Shown piece by piece: positions 27,591 to 35,288 of a stretch of DNA of 64,000 nt. Below the pieces are notes generated by a model. It had not been told where the DNA came from. It worked only from the letters and a program-made list of their open reading frames with translations, and made no database searches. Within the stretch, counting starts at the first letter, position 1. The number at the start of each line of letters is the position of its first letter. A program made the translations under genes and the position numbers. Origin of the DNA: Candidatus Macondimonas diazotrophica (GTDB lineage Bacteria; Pseudomonadota; Gammaproteobacteria; UBA5335); contig NZ_SRIO01000002.1 of NCBI RefSeq assembly GCF_004684205.1, forward strand, positions 124,001 through 188,000. The letters run 5' to 3'.

Positions 27591-27649
27591 TTTTGTCCCG
27601 CGCCGCCTCCGAGTGGCGCGCGTGACCTCACTGGAAGGATAGTATTCGC

Positions 27650-28498
27650 ATGCGTTTTGAAGGTACCGATTCCTACGTTGCGACCCGCGAACTCACCTTG
27701 GCCGTAAACGCCGCGATCACGCTGGAGCGGCCGCTTCTGGTCAAGGGTGAGCCGGGTACCGGCAAGACTCTATTGGCCGAGGAAGTGGCCCGGGCACTGG
27801 GCCGGCCCTTGTTCCAGTGGCACGTCAAGTCCACCAGCAAGGCTCAACAGGGGCTGTATGAGTACGACGCGGTCTCCCGTTTGCGGGATTCACAGCTCGG
27901 CGACCCCCGCGTGCATGATATTGCGCACTACATCAAGAAGGGCCCGGTCTGGGAATCTTTTCAGAGCACCGAGCGGCCTGTGCTCCTGATCGATGAGATC
28001 GACAAGGCCGATATCGAATTTCCCAACGATCTGCTGCGTGAACTGGATCGCATGGAATTCTATGTCTACGAGACGCAGACGCTGGTTCGCGCGGCGCATC
28101 GCCCTGTCATCATCATCACCAGCAACAACGAGAAGGAATTGCCCGACGCCTTCCTGCGCCGCTGTTTCTTTCACTACATCCGTTTTCCGGACCGGGAGAA
28201 CATGGGGCGGATCGTGGATGTCCATTTTCCGGGTATCAAGCAAGAGCTGGTTCGCGAGGCGATGGAGGTGTTCTTCGACCTGCGCGAGGTGCCCGGCTTG
28301 AAGAAAAAGCCGTCCACCTCCGAGCTGCTGGACTGGCTGAAGCTTCTACTGGCCGAGGACATCCCGGCCGAGTCGATCCGCAGCACCGATCCGAACAACC
28401 TCATTCCGCCGCTCTACGGCGCGTTGCTCAAGAACGAGCAGGATATCCATCTGTTCGAACGGCTCGCGTTCATTGCCCGTCGCCAGGGCAATCTCTGA
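27650..28498 (+). CDS. MoxR-family AAA+ ATPase
   Basis: A 282-aa AAA+ protein. Walker A is VKGEPGTGKTLLAEE (about residue 38), Walker B LLIDEIDKADIE, sensor 1 IIITSNNEKELPDAFLRRC, and a small lid domain follows. MoxR ATPases act as chaperones that load or remodel enzymes together with a VWA-domain partner; the VWA gene follows 29 bp downstream and is very probably that partner. The client is unknown here. CbbQ/NorQ proteins are relatives, but no RuBisCO or nitric oxide reductase genes are adjacent, so those names were not used. AGGAT precedes the ATG. Confidence 0.93.
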   Translation: MRFEGTDSYVATRELTLAVNAAITLERPLLVKGEPGTGKTLLAEEVARALGRPLFQWHVKSTSKAQQGLYEYDAVSRLRDSQLGDPRVHDIAHYIKKGPVWESFQSTERPVLLIDEIDKADIEFPNDLLRELDRMEFYVYETQTLVRAAHRPVIIITSNNEKELPDAFLRRCFFHYIRFPDRENMGRIVDVHFPGIKQELVREAMEVFFDLREVPGLKKKPSTSELLDWLKLLLAEDIPAESIRSTDPNNLIPPLYGALLKNEQDIHLFERLAFIARRQGNL

Positions 28499-28527
28499 GC
28501 GCATCGCCGGTTGGGGAGGAGCCCATC

Positions 28528-29766
28528 ATGCTGGTCGATTTCTTCTTTGCACTGCGCCAGGGCGGGGTTCCGGTCACGATCACGGAATTTCTCAGTCTTC
28601 TGGCCGCGCTCGACAAGCGCGTAGTGGTGGCCAGTCTGGACGACTTCTACTTCCTGGCGCGTACCTGTCTGGTGAAGGATGAACGTCACTACGACCGCTT
28701 CGATCAGGTATTCGGCGCCTACTTCAAGGGTGCCGAGGACCGTATGGAACAGCTCGCTCAGGCGGTGGCGGACGGACGGATTCCACCCGAGTGGCTGGCG
28801 CGGCGCAACGAGCTCAATCTTTCGCCCGAGGAGCAGGCGCTGATCGAGTCGCTGGGCGGTTGGGAAAAGCTGATGGAGGCCTTGCGCGAGCGTCTGGAAA
28901 ACCAGAAGGAGCGCCATGAGGGGGGCAATCGAAACATCGGCACAGCGGGGCGTTCCCCGTTCGGCGCTTACGGCTACAACCCTGAGGGCGTTCGCATCGG
29001 CCAGGGGGGTCCCCGCCATCGCAGCGCGGTAAAGGTCTGGGATCAGCGTGAGTTCCGCAATTACGACGATCAAGTCGAATTGGGCACCCGCAATATCAAG
29101 GTCGCGCTCAAGCGCCTGCGCCAATTCGTGCGCGAGGGCAACGAGCTCGAACTTGATCTCGACGACACCATCCGGGCAACCGCCCGCAATGCCGGCTACC
29201 TGGACCTCAAACTCGTGCCCGAGCGGCGCAATCAGGTCAAGGTGCTGCTGTTCATGGATGTAGGCGGTTCGATGGACGACCATGTTCGGATCGCTCAGGA
29301 GCTGTTTTCGGCAGCGCGCGCCGAGTTCAAGCACCTGGAATATTTCTATTTCCACAACTTCCTCTATGAATGGCTATGGAAAGACAACCGGCGCCGGCGC
29401 ACTGAGCGCATGCCGACGGCGGACGTGCTCGCGACCTTCGGTCCGGACTACAAGGTGATCTTCGTCGGTGATGCCACCATGAGTCCTTATGAAATCCTGC
29501 ATGAGGGCGGCAGCGTGGAGCACCACAATCCGGAAGCGGGCGCGGTCTGGATGCGCCGGATGCAGGCGCATTTCCGACGCATCATCTGGCTCAATCCCGA
29601 GCCCGAGAACCGCTGGGAAGGTACGCCCTCGATCAATATCATCCGCCAGCTCATGGACGGGCAGATGTATCCCCTGACCCTGGATGGCCTGACGCAGGGC
29701 TTGCGCGCGCTCAATACCGGTCGCTCGACGACTGCGAACGTGCGGCCCCACGAGCCGATTCTCTAG
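28528..29766 (+). CDS. VWA-domain protein (CoxE-like), MoxR partner
   Basis: A 412-aa soluble protein. The N-terminal CoxE-like helical region (MLVDFFFALRQGGVPVTITE) precedes a charged linker (about 105-175) and a von Willebrand A domain. Its MIDAS motif DVGGSMDDH lies near residue 248, with further metal-site residues in FVGDATMSPYEI. The Asp-x-Gly-x-Ser form is a normal MIDAS variant. The pair with the MoxR ATPase upstream is the standard two-gene module for metallo-enzyme or complex activation. The linker contains a Gly/Asn/Arg-rich stretch, probably disordered. GGAGGAG precedes the ATG at 28528. Confidence 0.9.
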   Translation: MLVDFFFALRQGGVPVTITEFLSLLAALDKRVVVASLDDFYFLARTCLVKDERHYDRFDQVFGAYFKGAEDRMEQLAQAVADGRIPPEWLARRNELNLSPEEQALIESLGGWEKLMEALRERLENQKERHEGGNRNIGTAGRSPFGAYGYNPEGVRIGQGGPRHRSAVKVWDQREFRNYDDQVELGTRNIKVALKRLRQFVREGNELELDLDDTIRATARNAGYLDLKLVPERRNQVKVLLFMDVGGSMDDHVRIAQELFSAARAEFKHLEYFYFHNFLYEWLWKDNRRRRTERMPTADVLATFGPDYKVIFVGDATMSPYEILHEGGSVEHHNPEAGAVWMRRMQAHFRRIIWLNPEPENRWEGTPSINIIRQLMDGQMYPLTLDGLTQGLRALNTGRSTTANVRPHEPIL

Positions 29767-29767
29767 C

Positions 29768-30622
29768 ATGAGCAAATGGAGCGGGATGGTGCCCCGATGG
29801 ACGGCGCCTTTACGGAACTGGTTTGGTGTGCGGCGGGTTCATACCGCCCGATTCGGGAATGACGCACGCCAGTGTCTGGACGTTTACCGGCCGGCAGGCT
29901 CCTCACCGATGCCGGTCATCGTGTTTTTCTATGGCGGGCGCTGGAAGCAGGGTCACCGGCGTTTGTACAGTCTGCTGGCGCGCCGTCTGGCCGCCCTCGG
30001 CGCAGTGGTGATCGTTCCGGACTATCGGCTCTATCCGGCTGTACGTTTCCCGGTCTTCGTGGAAGACGGGGCGGCAGCGGTCGATTGGGTGTTGCGTCAT
30101 GTCGCGCAGTGGGGCGGGGATCCGGAGCGCGTTCATCTCATGGGTCATTCGGCGGGCGCCCATATCGGTGCGCTGCTCAGCCTTGATCCGCGTTATCTCG
30201 GTGTGCATGGGCATTCGCCGGCGACATTGGCGGGATTCGTGGGCTTGGCCGGACCCTATGACTTCATGCCCTTTCAGACCGATGAGTTGGTCGACACATT
30301 CGGTCCAGCCGAACGGCATGAGGAATCCCAGCCGATCCGCTTCGTCGATGGCCGAAACCCGCCTTTTCTATTGTTGCACGGCTCCAAGGATCGGGTCGTC
30401 GGACCTGGGAACAGCAAGCGGTTGTGGCGCCGAATCGAAGGATGCGGCGGGCGTGCGCGTATGGTGTTTCTGGAACAGGCCAACCATGTCAACATCCTCT
30501 GGGGCTTGGTGGTGCCCTTTTCTGCGGCATTGACCGGCGTTCGACGCGAGGTCGCTGGATTCATCACGGGCGGTGCCGAAGAACTGCCAAATCCTCCCAG
30601 CGACGTTGTTTCATTGAAGTGA
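29768..30622 (+). CDS. Alpha/beta-hydrolase (carboxylesterase-like)
   Basis: A 284-aa hydrolase of the esterase/lipase (BD-FAE-like) group. The nucleophile elbow is LMGHSAGAHIG (Ser near residue 129). The oxyanion segment is IVFFYGGRWKQG, with an FYGG variant of HGGG. The acid/His end is LLHGSKDRVVG and FLEQANHVNILWG. There is no signal peptide or anchor. It begins immediately after the VWA stop codon (1-bp gap), so it belongs to the MoxR-VWA transcript; whether it shares that pathway is unknown. Kynurenine formamidase and carboxylesterase are possible alternatives in this superfamily. Confidence 0.82.
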   Translation: MSKWSGMVPRWTAPLRNWFGVRRVHTARFGNDARQCLDVYRPAGSSPMPVIVFFYGGRWKQGHRRLYSLLARRLAALGAVVIVPDYRLYPAVRFPVFVEDGAAAVDWVLRHVAQWGGDPERVHLMGHSAGAHIGALLSLDPRYLGVHGHSPATLAGFVGLAGPYDFMPFQTDELVDTFGPAERHEESQPIRFVDGRNPPFLLLHGSKDRVVGPGNSKRLWRRIEGCGGRARMVFLEQANHVNILWGLVVPFSAALTGVRREVAGFITGGAEELPNPPSDVVSLK

Positions 30623-30661
30623 TCCATCGGCCGGCGCCCGACGTGAAGGAGCAGCCTGATT

Positions 30662-31483
30662 TTGCGCATCATGACCCTCAACCTCAATGGCATTCGTTCG
30701 GCCGCCCGCAAGGGTTTTTTCGACTGGCTGCCGGCTCAGCAGGCCGATTTGGTGTGTCTCCAGGAGCTCAAGGCCCAGGATGGCGATCTCACGAGTGCGA
30801 TGCGCGATCCGCCCGGCTATCAGGGTTATTTCCATTTTGCGGAAAAAAAAGGCTACAGCGGTGTTGGGTTGTATACCCGCACCCCGCCCGAGGATTGTAT
30901 CGAAGGTCTGGGGATTGCCGAGATCGATGCAGAGGGCCGCTATCTGGAGCTGCGCTTTCCGGGCCTATCGGTGATTTCCGTGTATCTGCCCTCCGGATCG
31001 AGCGGCGAACATCGCCAAGCGGCCAAGTTCCACTTCATGGCCCGGTTTTTCGATCATCTCGCGGCGCTCGCCCAAGCCGGCACACAAGTCTTGTTATGCG
31101 GCGATTGGAACATCGCGCATCAGGCCATCGATCTCAAGAATTGGCGCGGCAACCAGAAGAATTCGGGCTTTCTTCCCGAAGAGCGCGCCTGGCTGAGTCG
31201 GGTCTTCGACGAACTGGGTTGGGTGGACGTCTACCGCCGGCTTCATCCCGAGACTACCGGCGAAGGATACACCTGGTGGAGCAACCGGGGTCAGGCCTGG
31301 GCGCGGAACGTCGGATGGCGGATCGACTATCAGATTGCCACCCCGGGGCTTGCGGCCAGTGCCCGGACCGCCGAGATCTACAAGGATCAGCGCTTCAGTG
31401 ACCATGCCGCACTCACGATCGATTACGATTGGCCATTGCCATGGGATGTGGGCGTGCCGGATCGGCTGATCGAGGTGACATGA
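30662..31483 (+). CDS. xth: Exodeoxyribonuclease III (AP endonuclease)
   Basis: Exonuclease-endonuclease-phosphatase fold repair enzyme that cuts at abasic sites and degrades DNA 3' to 5'. The 273-aa protein starts MRIMTLNLNGIRSAARKGFF. It has the metal-binding Glu in VCLQELKAQD, the catalytic Asp in LLCGDWNIAH and the terminal SDHAALTIDYDW. The start is the TTG at 30662 behind AAGGAG; the alternative ATG at 30671 would cut into the first strand. The stop overlaps the ampG start. Confidence 0.94.
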   Translation: MRIMTLNLNGIRSAARKGFFDWLPAQQADLVCLQELKAQDGDLTSAMRDPPGYQGYFHFAEKKGYSGVGLYTRTPPEDCIEGLGIAEIDAEGRYLELRFPGLSVISVYLPSGSSGEHRQAAKFHFMARFFDHLAALAQAGTQVLLCGDWNIAHQAIDLKNWRGNQKNSGFLPEERAWLSRVFDELGWVDVYRRLHPETTGEGYTWWSNRGQAWARNVGWRIDYQIATPGLAASARTAEIYKDQRFSDHAALTIDYDWPLPWDVGVPDRLIEVT

Positions 31484-32766
31484 AACCGGGCGACGCGGAT
31501 TCCATGCCCCAATCGGCGTGGCAGGCGCTGGGACGCTACCCCGAGTTATGGCGTGTGACGCTGCTGGCCTTCGCCTCCGGTCTGCCGCTGGCCCTCTCCG
31601 GCGGTACGCTCCAGGCCTGGCTGGCCGATGTGCGCATCGACATCCGCACCATCGGGATCTTCAGCCTAGTTGGCTTGCCTTACACGCTGAAGTTTCTTTG
31701 GGCGCCGCTGTTCGACCGCTACACACCCTTGGGGATGGGCCGCCGCCGCGGTGGCCTTGTGCTGACGCAGGTCAGTCTGGTGACGGCGCTCCTGGCGATG
31801 TCGTCGATCGACCCGCATTCGGATATCGCTCTGCTGGGCCTGCTGGCCCTGGGCATCGCATTCGCTTCGGCCTCCCAGGACATTGTGTTCGACGCCTACC
31901 GCACCGAGGTACTGCACCCGCCGATGCGGGGGCTCGGTGCCGGCCTGACCAACACGGGCTACCGTCTGGCCATGCTGACTTCCGGCGCACTGGCGCTGGT
32001 TCTGGCTGGGTCGGTGGGGTGGGTTGCCACCTATCGGGTTATGGCCGTGCTGATGGCGCTAGGCATTCTGGTCACGCTGCTGAGCCCGGAGCCTGAGGCA
32101 CCGGCGGCGACTCCCCACCGCCTGGTGGAAGCCCTGCGCGAACCGATGCGTGCATTTCTGCAGCGCCCGGCAGCGCTGGTGTTTCTATTGTTGATCGTGC
32201 TCTACAAGTTCGGTGACGCGTTTGCCGCGACGCTCAGCACGGCATTCCTGGTCCAGGGGGTGGGCTTCAGCGTCGCCGAAGTCGGCGTCGTCAACAAGGG
32301 CGTCGGCATTGCAGCGGCCTTGGCCGGCGCTCTGGCTGGCGGCGCGTTGATGGTGCGTTGGGGCCTGCTGCGGGCACTGTTGGTCTTCGGCGTCCTGCAA
32401 GCAGTGACCAACCTGCTCTTCGCCGCGCTCGCGGTGGTCGGCAAGAGCCATGGCATGCTGGTCGTCGCCGTGGTGGGTGAGCAGCTGTTCGGCGGGATGG
32501 GGTCTGCCGCGTTCGTAGCCTTGCTGATGGCCTTGTGCGATACCCGCTACACGGCCACGCAGTACGCGCTTTTTTCGGCGCTGGCCGCGCTGGCGCGTGT
32601 GTTCATCGGCCCGCCGGCAGGGTATCTGGTGGCGGATCTGGGCTGGCCGGTCTTTTTCGTTCTGACGTTCTTGGCGTCGCTGCCGGCGCTGGCGTTGGTG
32701 CTGTGGCTGGGCGAGCCGATTCGGCGTCTCGATCAGTCGCCCGTTGTGTCCACGGGAGCGGGGTGA
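31480..32766 (+). CDS. ampG: AmpG-type muropeptide permease (MFS)
   Basis: Inner-membrane major-facilitator transporter that imports GlcNAc-1,6-anhydro-MurNAc peptides. The 428-aa product has about 12 membrane helices. The family motifs LLAFASGLPLALSGGTLQAWL, GIFSLVGLPYTLKFLWAP and FASASQDIVFDAYRTEVL lie in the N-terminal half; DxYR is diagnostic of AmpG. The C-terminal half includes FGGMGSAAFVALLMALCDTRY and TQYALFSALAALARV. The ATG at 31480 overlaps the xth stop. Together with NagZ, AmiC and the YkuD enzyme it makes a recycling set in this window. AmpC/AmpR and AmpD are not present here. Confidence 0.93.
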   Translation: MKPGDADSMPQSAWQALGRYPELWRVTLLAFASGLPLALSGGTLQAWLADVRIDIRTIGIFSLVGLPYTLKFLWAPLFDRYTPLGMGRRRGGLVLTQVSLVTALLAMSSIDPHSDIALLGLLALGIAFASASQDIVFDAYRTEVLHPPMRGLGAGLTNTGYRLAMLTSGALALVLAGSVGWVATYRVMAVLMALGILVTLLSPEPEAPAATPHRLVEALREPMRAFLQRPAALVFLLLIVLYKFGDAFAATLSTAFLVQGVGFSVAEVGVVNKGVGIAAALAGALAGGALMVRWGLLRALLVFGVLQAVTNLLFAALAVVGKSHGMLVVAVVGEQLFGGMGSAAFVALLMALCDTRYTATQYALFSALAALARVFIGPPAGYLVADLGWPVFFVLTFLASLPALALVLWLGEPIRRLDQSPVVSTGAG

Positions 32767-33141
32767 ATGGCCGTTCGGGTCTGTCGGTGGGACGAATTGC
32801 CGGATCCGGGCAGCCGCGGGTTTGAACACGAGCGGAATGGGCAACGGCGCTCCTGTGTGGTGGTTCGGCGCGGCGCGCAGGTCTGGGCATATGAGAATCG
32901 CTGCCCGCACACCGGCGCACCGCTCGATTGGCGGCCGGGGCAGGTGCTCAATCCGGAAGGCACCCATATTCAATGCGCCCTCCATCTGGCGCAGTTTCAG
33001 ATGGACGATGGCTTGTGTATCCACGGCCCATGCCTTGGGCAATCGCTGCAGGCCGTGCCGGTCGAGCGCCGGGGGGCATGGGTCGTACTGGTCGGTAGCG
33101 GGGCCGGCGGGGAAGAAGAGATGTCGGGAGCGAACAGATGA
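32767..33141 (+). CDS. Small Rieske [2Fe-2S] protein
   Basis: A 124-aa soluble Rieske-domain ferredoxin. The cluster ligands are the Cys-x-His of NRCPHTGAPLDW and the Cys-x2-His of CALHLAQFQ. A further CIHGPC follows, common in this small-Rieske group. No signal peptide or membrane anchor is present. It starts directly after the ampG stop and overlaps the glmU start (ATGA), so it is firmly embedded in a cell-wall operon although no oxygenase, reductase or other redox partner is nearby. Its electron partner is unknown. Confidence 0.88.
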   Translation: MAVRVCRWDELPDPGSRGFEHERNGQRRSCVVVRRGAQVWAYENRCPHTGAPLDWRPGQVLNPEGTHIQCALHLAQFQMDDGLCIHGPCLGQSLQAVPVERRGAWVVLVGSGAGGEEEMSGANR

Positions 33142-34508
33142 CCACGAGTGTAATTGTGCTGGCCGCCGGAAAGGGCACCCGCATGAACAGCGCACTTCCC
33201 AAGGTGCTGCAGCCGCTCGGCGGCGAGCCCTTGCTGGCGCACGTGCTTTCGGCAGCACGGGCTTTGTCGCCGGCAGCGATCCATGTGGTCGTCGGCCATG
33301 GCATGGATGCGGTGCGACGCGCCTGTGACGGCGACGACCTGCGTTGGGTCGAGCAGGCCGAGCAGCTGGGGACGGGACATGCTGTCACCCAGGCGCTGCC
33401 TTATCTCGAGGCGGGCACGGCCTTGGTGCTTTACGGTGATGTGCCGCTGGTGCCGGCCGAGACCTTGGCTGCGCTGTGCACGGCCGCCTCCGGGGGGGTG
33501 GCGCTGTTGGTAATGACGGCGCCGGATCCGACCGGTTACGGCCGCATTCTGCGGCAGGACGGCGGTGCAGTTCTCGGCATCGTCGAGGAACGCGACGCGA
33601 CGCCTGCGCAGCGACGCATTGGCGAGGTCAATACCGGGCTGATGGCTATCTCAGTCGCGATGTTGCGGCGCTATCTCCCGGCTATCCAGCCATCCAACGC
33701 CCAAGGGGAATACTATCTGACCGATGTGATAGGTCTGGCGGTTGCCGAGGGTGTGCCGGTTCAGACGGTGTCGGTACAACATGCTGAAGACGCTTTGGGG
33801 GTCAACGACAAGGCTCAGTTGGCCATTGTCGAACGAGTCCTGCAGCGCCGCCGTGCGGAGGCCTTGATGCGCGGCGGGGTGACGGTGGTGGATCCGGCAC
33901 GGCTGGATGTGCGGGGCGAGCTGATTTGTGGACGCGATGTGTTCATCGATGTGAACTGCGTGTTCGAAGGGCGCGTCATCCTGGGCGACGGCGTTCGGAT
34001 CGGCGCACAGTCGGTTGTGCGGGATTGTGAGCTGGCAGCGGGCGTGGACGTGCGACCATTCTCTCACCTGGAGGGCTCGCGGGTTGGTGCGGCTGCCCGC
34101 ATCGGTCCTTACGCTCGCTTGCGTCCCGGTGCCGATCTCGCGCCGGACACGCATGTCGGCAATTTCGTGGAAATCAAGCAGGCAAGGGTCGGCAGGGGAT
34201 CGAAGATCAATCACTTGAGCTACATCGGGGATGCCGAGGTGGGGTGCAACGTGAACGTGGGGGCGGGCACCATCACCTGCAATTACGATGGTGTGAACAA
34301 GCACCGGACCGTGATCGGCGATGGGGCTTTCATCGGCTCGGGCAGCCAACTGGTGGCACCGGTGACGGTGGGCGAGGGCGCGACGGTCGGGGCAGGGACG
34401 ACCTTGCGCAAGGATGCCCCGCCCCGTCAACTGACGGTGGGAGGCGGACGCCAGGTGACGTTGTCCCATTGGCGTCGTCCGCAGTCCAAAGATCGTACTG
34501 ACGGCTGA
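33138..34508 (+). CDS. glmU: Bifunctional GlmU (GlcN-1-P acetyltransferase / GlcNAc-1-P uridyltransferase)
   Basis: Makes UDP-GlcNAc for peptidoglycan and lipopolysaccharide. The 456-aa protein has an N-terminal pyrophosphorylase domain (about 1-230: VLAAGKGTRMNSALPKVLQP, GTGHAVTQALPYL, LYGDVPLV, EVNTGLMA). A left-handed beta-helix acetyltransferase domain follows (about 250-450: GPYARLRPGADLAPDTHVGN, FVEIKQARVGRGSKINHLSY, ITCNYDGVNKHRTVIGDGAF). The order and length are canonical. Its ATG overlaps the Rieske stop. In many genomes glmU neighbours atp genes or glmS; here it closes the MoxR-to-cell-wall gene run. Confidence 0.97.
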   Translation: MTTSVIVLAAGKGTRMNSALPKVLQPLGGEPLLAHVLSAARALSPAAIHVVVGHGMDAVRRACDGDDLRWVEQAEQLGTGHAVTQALPYLEAGTALVLYGDVPLVPAETLAALCTAASGGVALLVMTAPDPTGYGRILRQDGGAVLGIVEERDATPAQRRIGEVNTGLMAISVAMLRRYLPAIQPSNAQGEYYLTDVIGLAVAEGVPVQTVSVQHAEDALGVNDKAQLAIVERVLQRRRAEALMRGGVTVVDPARLDVRGELICGRDVFIDVNCVFEGRVILGDGVRIGAQSVVRDCELAAGVDVRPFSHLEGSRVGAAARIGPYARLRPGADLAPDTHVGNFVEIKQARVGRGSKINHLSYIGDAEVGCNVNVGAGTITCNYDGVNKHRTVIGDGAFIGSGSQLVAPVTVGEGATVGAGTTLRKDAPPRQLTVGGGRQVTLSHWRRPQSKDRTDG

Positions 34509-34518
34509 CTCGAGCCGT
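34501..34518. terminator. Possible bidirectional terminator between glmU and the methyltransferase gene
   Basis: ACGGCT/AGCCGT form a 6-bp stem with a 6-nt loop that includes the glmU stop, and the plus-strand side continues TTTACT. The two genes converge here with a 10-bp gap. The stem is short and the U-run weak, so the call is tentative. Confidence 0.3.
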
Positions 34519-35133
34519 TTACTCGTTGCGAGCGTGAATCATCGACCAATAACCAAAGAGGTTGACCGGTTCGAGATCGAAATGAGAGATCTTCGCATCG
34601 CTCAGAAAGCGATCGAGCGGAAAATCCGAGGTGAAGCCGATCAGGGGCGTGATGACCGCGACGACCTTTTCGAGCCAACGAATCATCGAATGGGAATGAC
34701 TGAAATGGTTGACGATGAACAGGTCTCCACCGGGACGGCAAACGCGCTTCATTTCGGCCACCATCTGTCGCGGATCGGGAACCACCGAGGCGACATACAT
34801 GGCGGTCACCTTGTCGAAGCTGGCGTCGGCGAATTCGAGCTGCTGGGCATCCATGATCCGCAGATCAACATGATTCAGCTGTTGCTTTCTGACTCTGCGT
34901 TGGGCGCGCTCGAGCATTTTCGGTGAGACGTCGATACCGGTGATACGGGTGGTTACGGGATAACAGCTCAGCGACACCCCGGTTCCCACACCCACTTCGA
35001 GAATGCGGTCGCCGGGTTTGCAATTCATCTTGTCGATGATGCGCTGGCGACCGGGCTGGAAAATGGGACTGAAGACCAGATCATAGGCAGCGGCCATGCG
35101 ATCATAGGTCTTGATGACAGCGGTTTGTTCCAC
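34519..35133 (-). CDS. Class I SAM methyltransferase, PmtA-like (phosphatidylethanolamine N-methyltransferase candidate)
   Basis: A 204-aa SAM-dependent methyltransferase. Motif I is ILEVGVGTGVSL (about 42-53), motif II IDVSPKMLERAQRRV, and the post-motif region has MDAQQLEFADASFDKVTAMYVASVVPDP and MKRVCRPGGDLFIVNHFSHS. The N-terminal TYDRMAAAYDLVFSPIFQPGR and the HFSH segment resemble the Rhodobacter-type PmtA enzymes, which methylate phosphatidylethanolamine to phosphatidylcholine. A generic ubiE-like function is the alternative. It is single, convergent with glmU and divergent from ppnN. Confidence 0.75.
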   Translation of the reverse strand: MEQTAVIKTYDRMAAAYDLVFSPIFQPGRQRIIDKMNCKPGDRILEVGVGTGVSLSCYPVTTRITGIDVSPKMLERAQRRVRKQQLNHVDLRIMDAQQLEFADASFDKVTAMYVASVVPDPRQMVAEMKRVCRPGGDLFIVNHFSHSHSMIRWLEKVVAVITPLIGFTSDFPLDRFLSDAKISHFDLEPVNLFGYWSMIHARNE

Positions 35134-35235
35134 AACACGGTCCTTGGTTGGGGGTGGCGGGAGATTGCACCCAGTCGATGCTGGCCATTCTAGCCAAAAA
35201 AGTGGGCAAGCGGGGCACCGCGAATGGCGATCCGG

Positions 35236-35241
35236 TAGGAT
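35236..35241 (+). promoter_or_regulatory. Possible -10 element upstream of ppnN
   Basis: TAGGAT lies 47 nt before the ppnN GTG. No good -35 box was found. An ATG 9 nt downstream (35251) opens a 19-codon reading frame with a different phase that overlaps the ppnN start. Low confidence. Confidence 0.25.
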
Positions 35242-35288
35242 GTCCGCCGCATGCGTTTTCGATCAAAAATCAGAAGGATTCTTGAACA

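Noticed and set aside
27650-29766. Reading the MoxR-VWA pair after tkt-gap-pgk as CbbQ-CbbO of a Calvin-cycle cluster.
   Set aside because: No RuBisCO, phosphoribulokinase or other cbb gene is present, and MoxR-VWA pairs are common in heterotrophs too.
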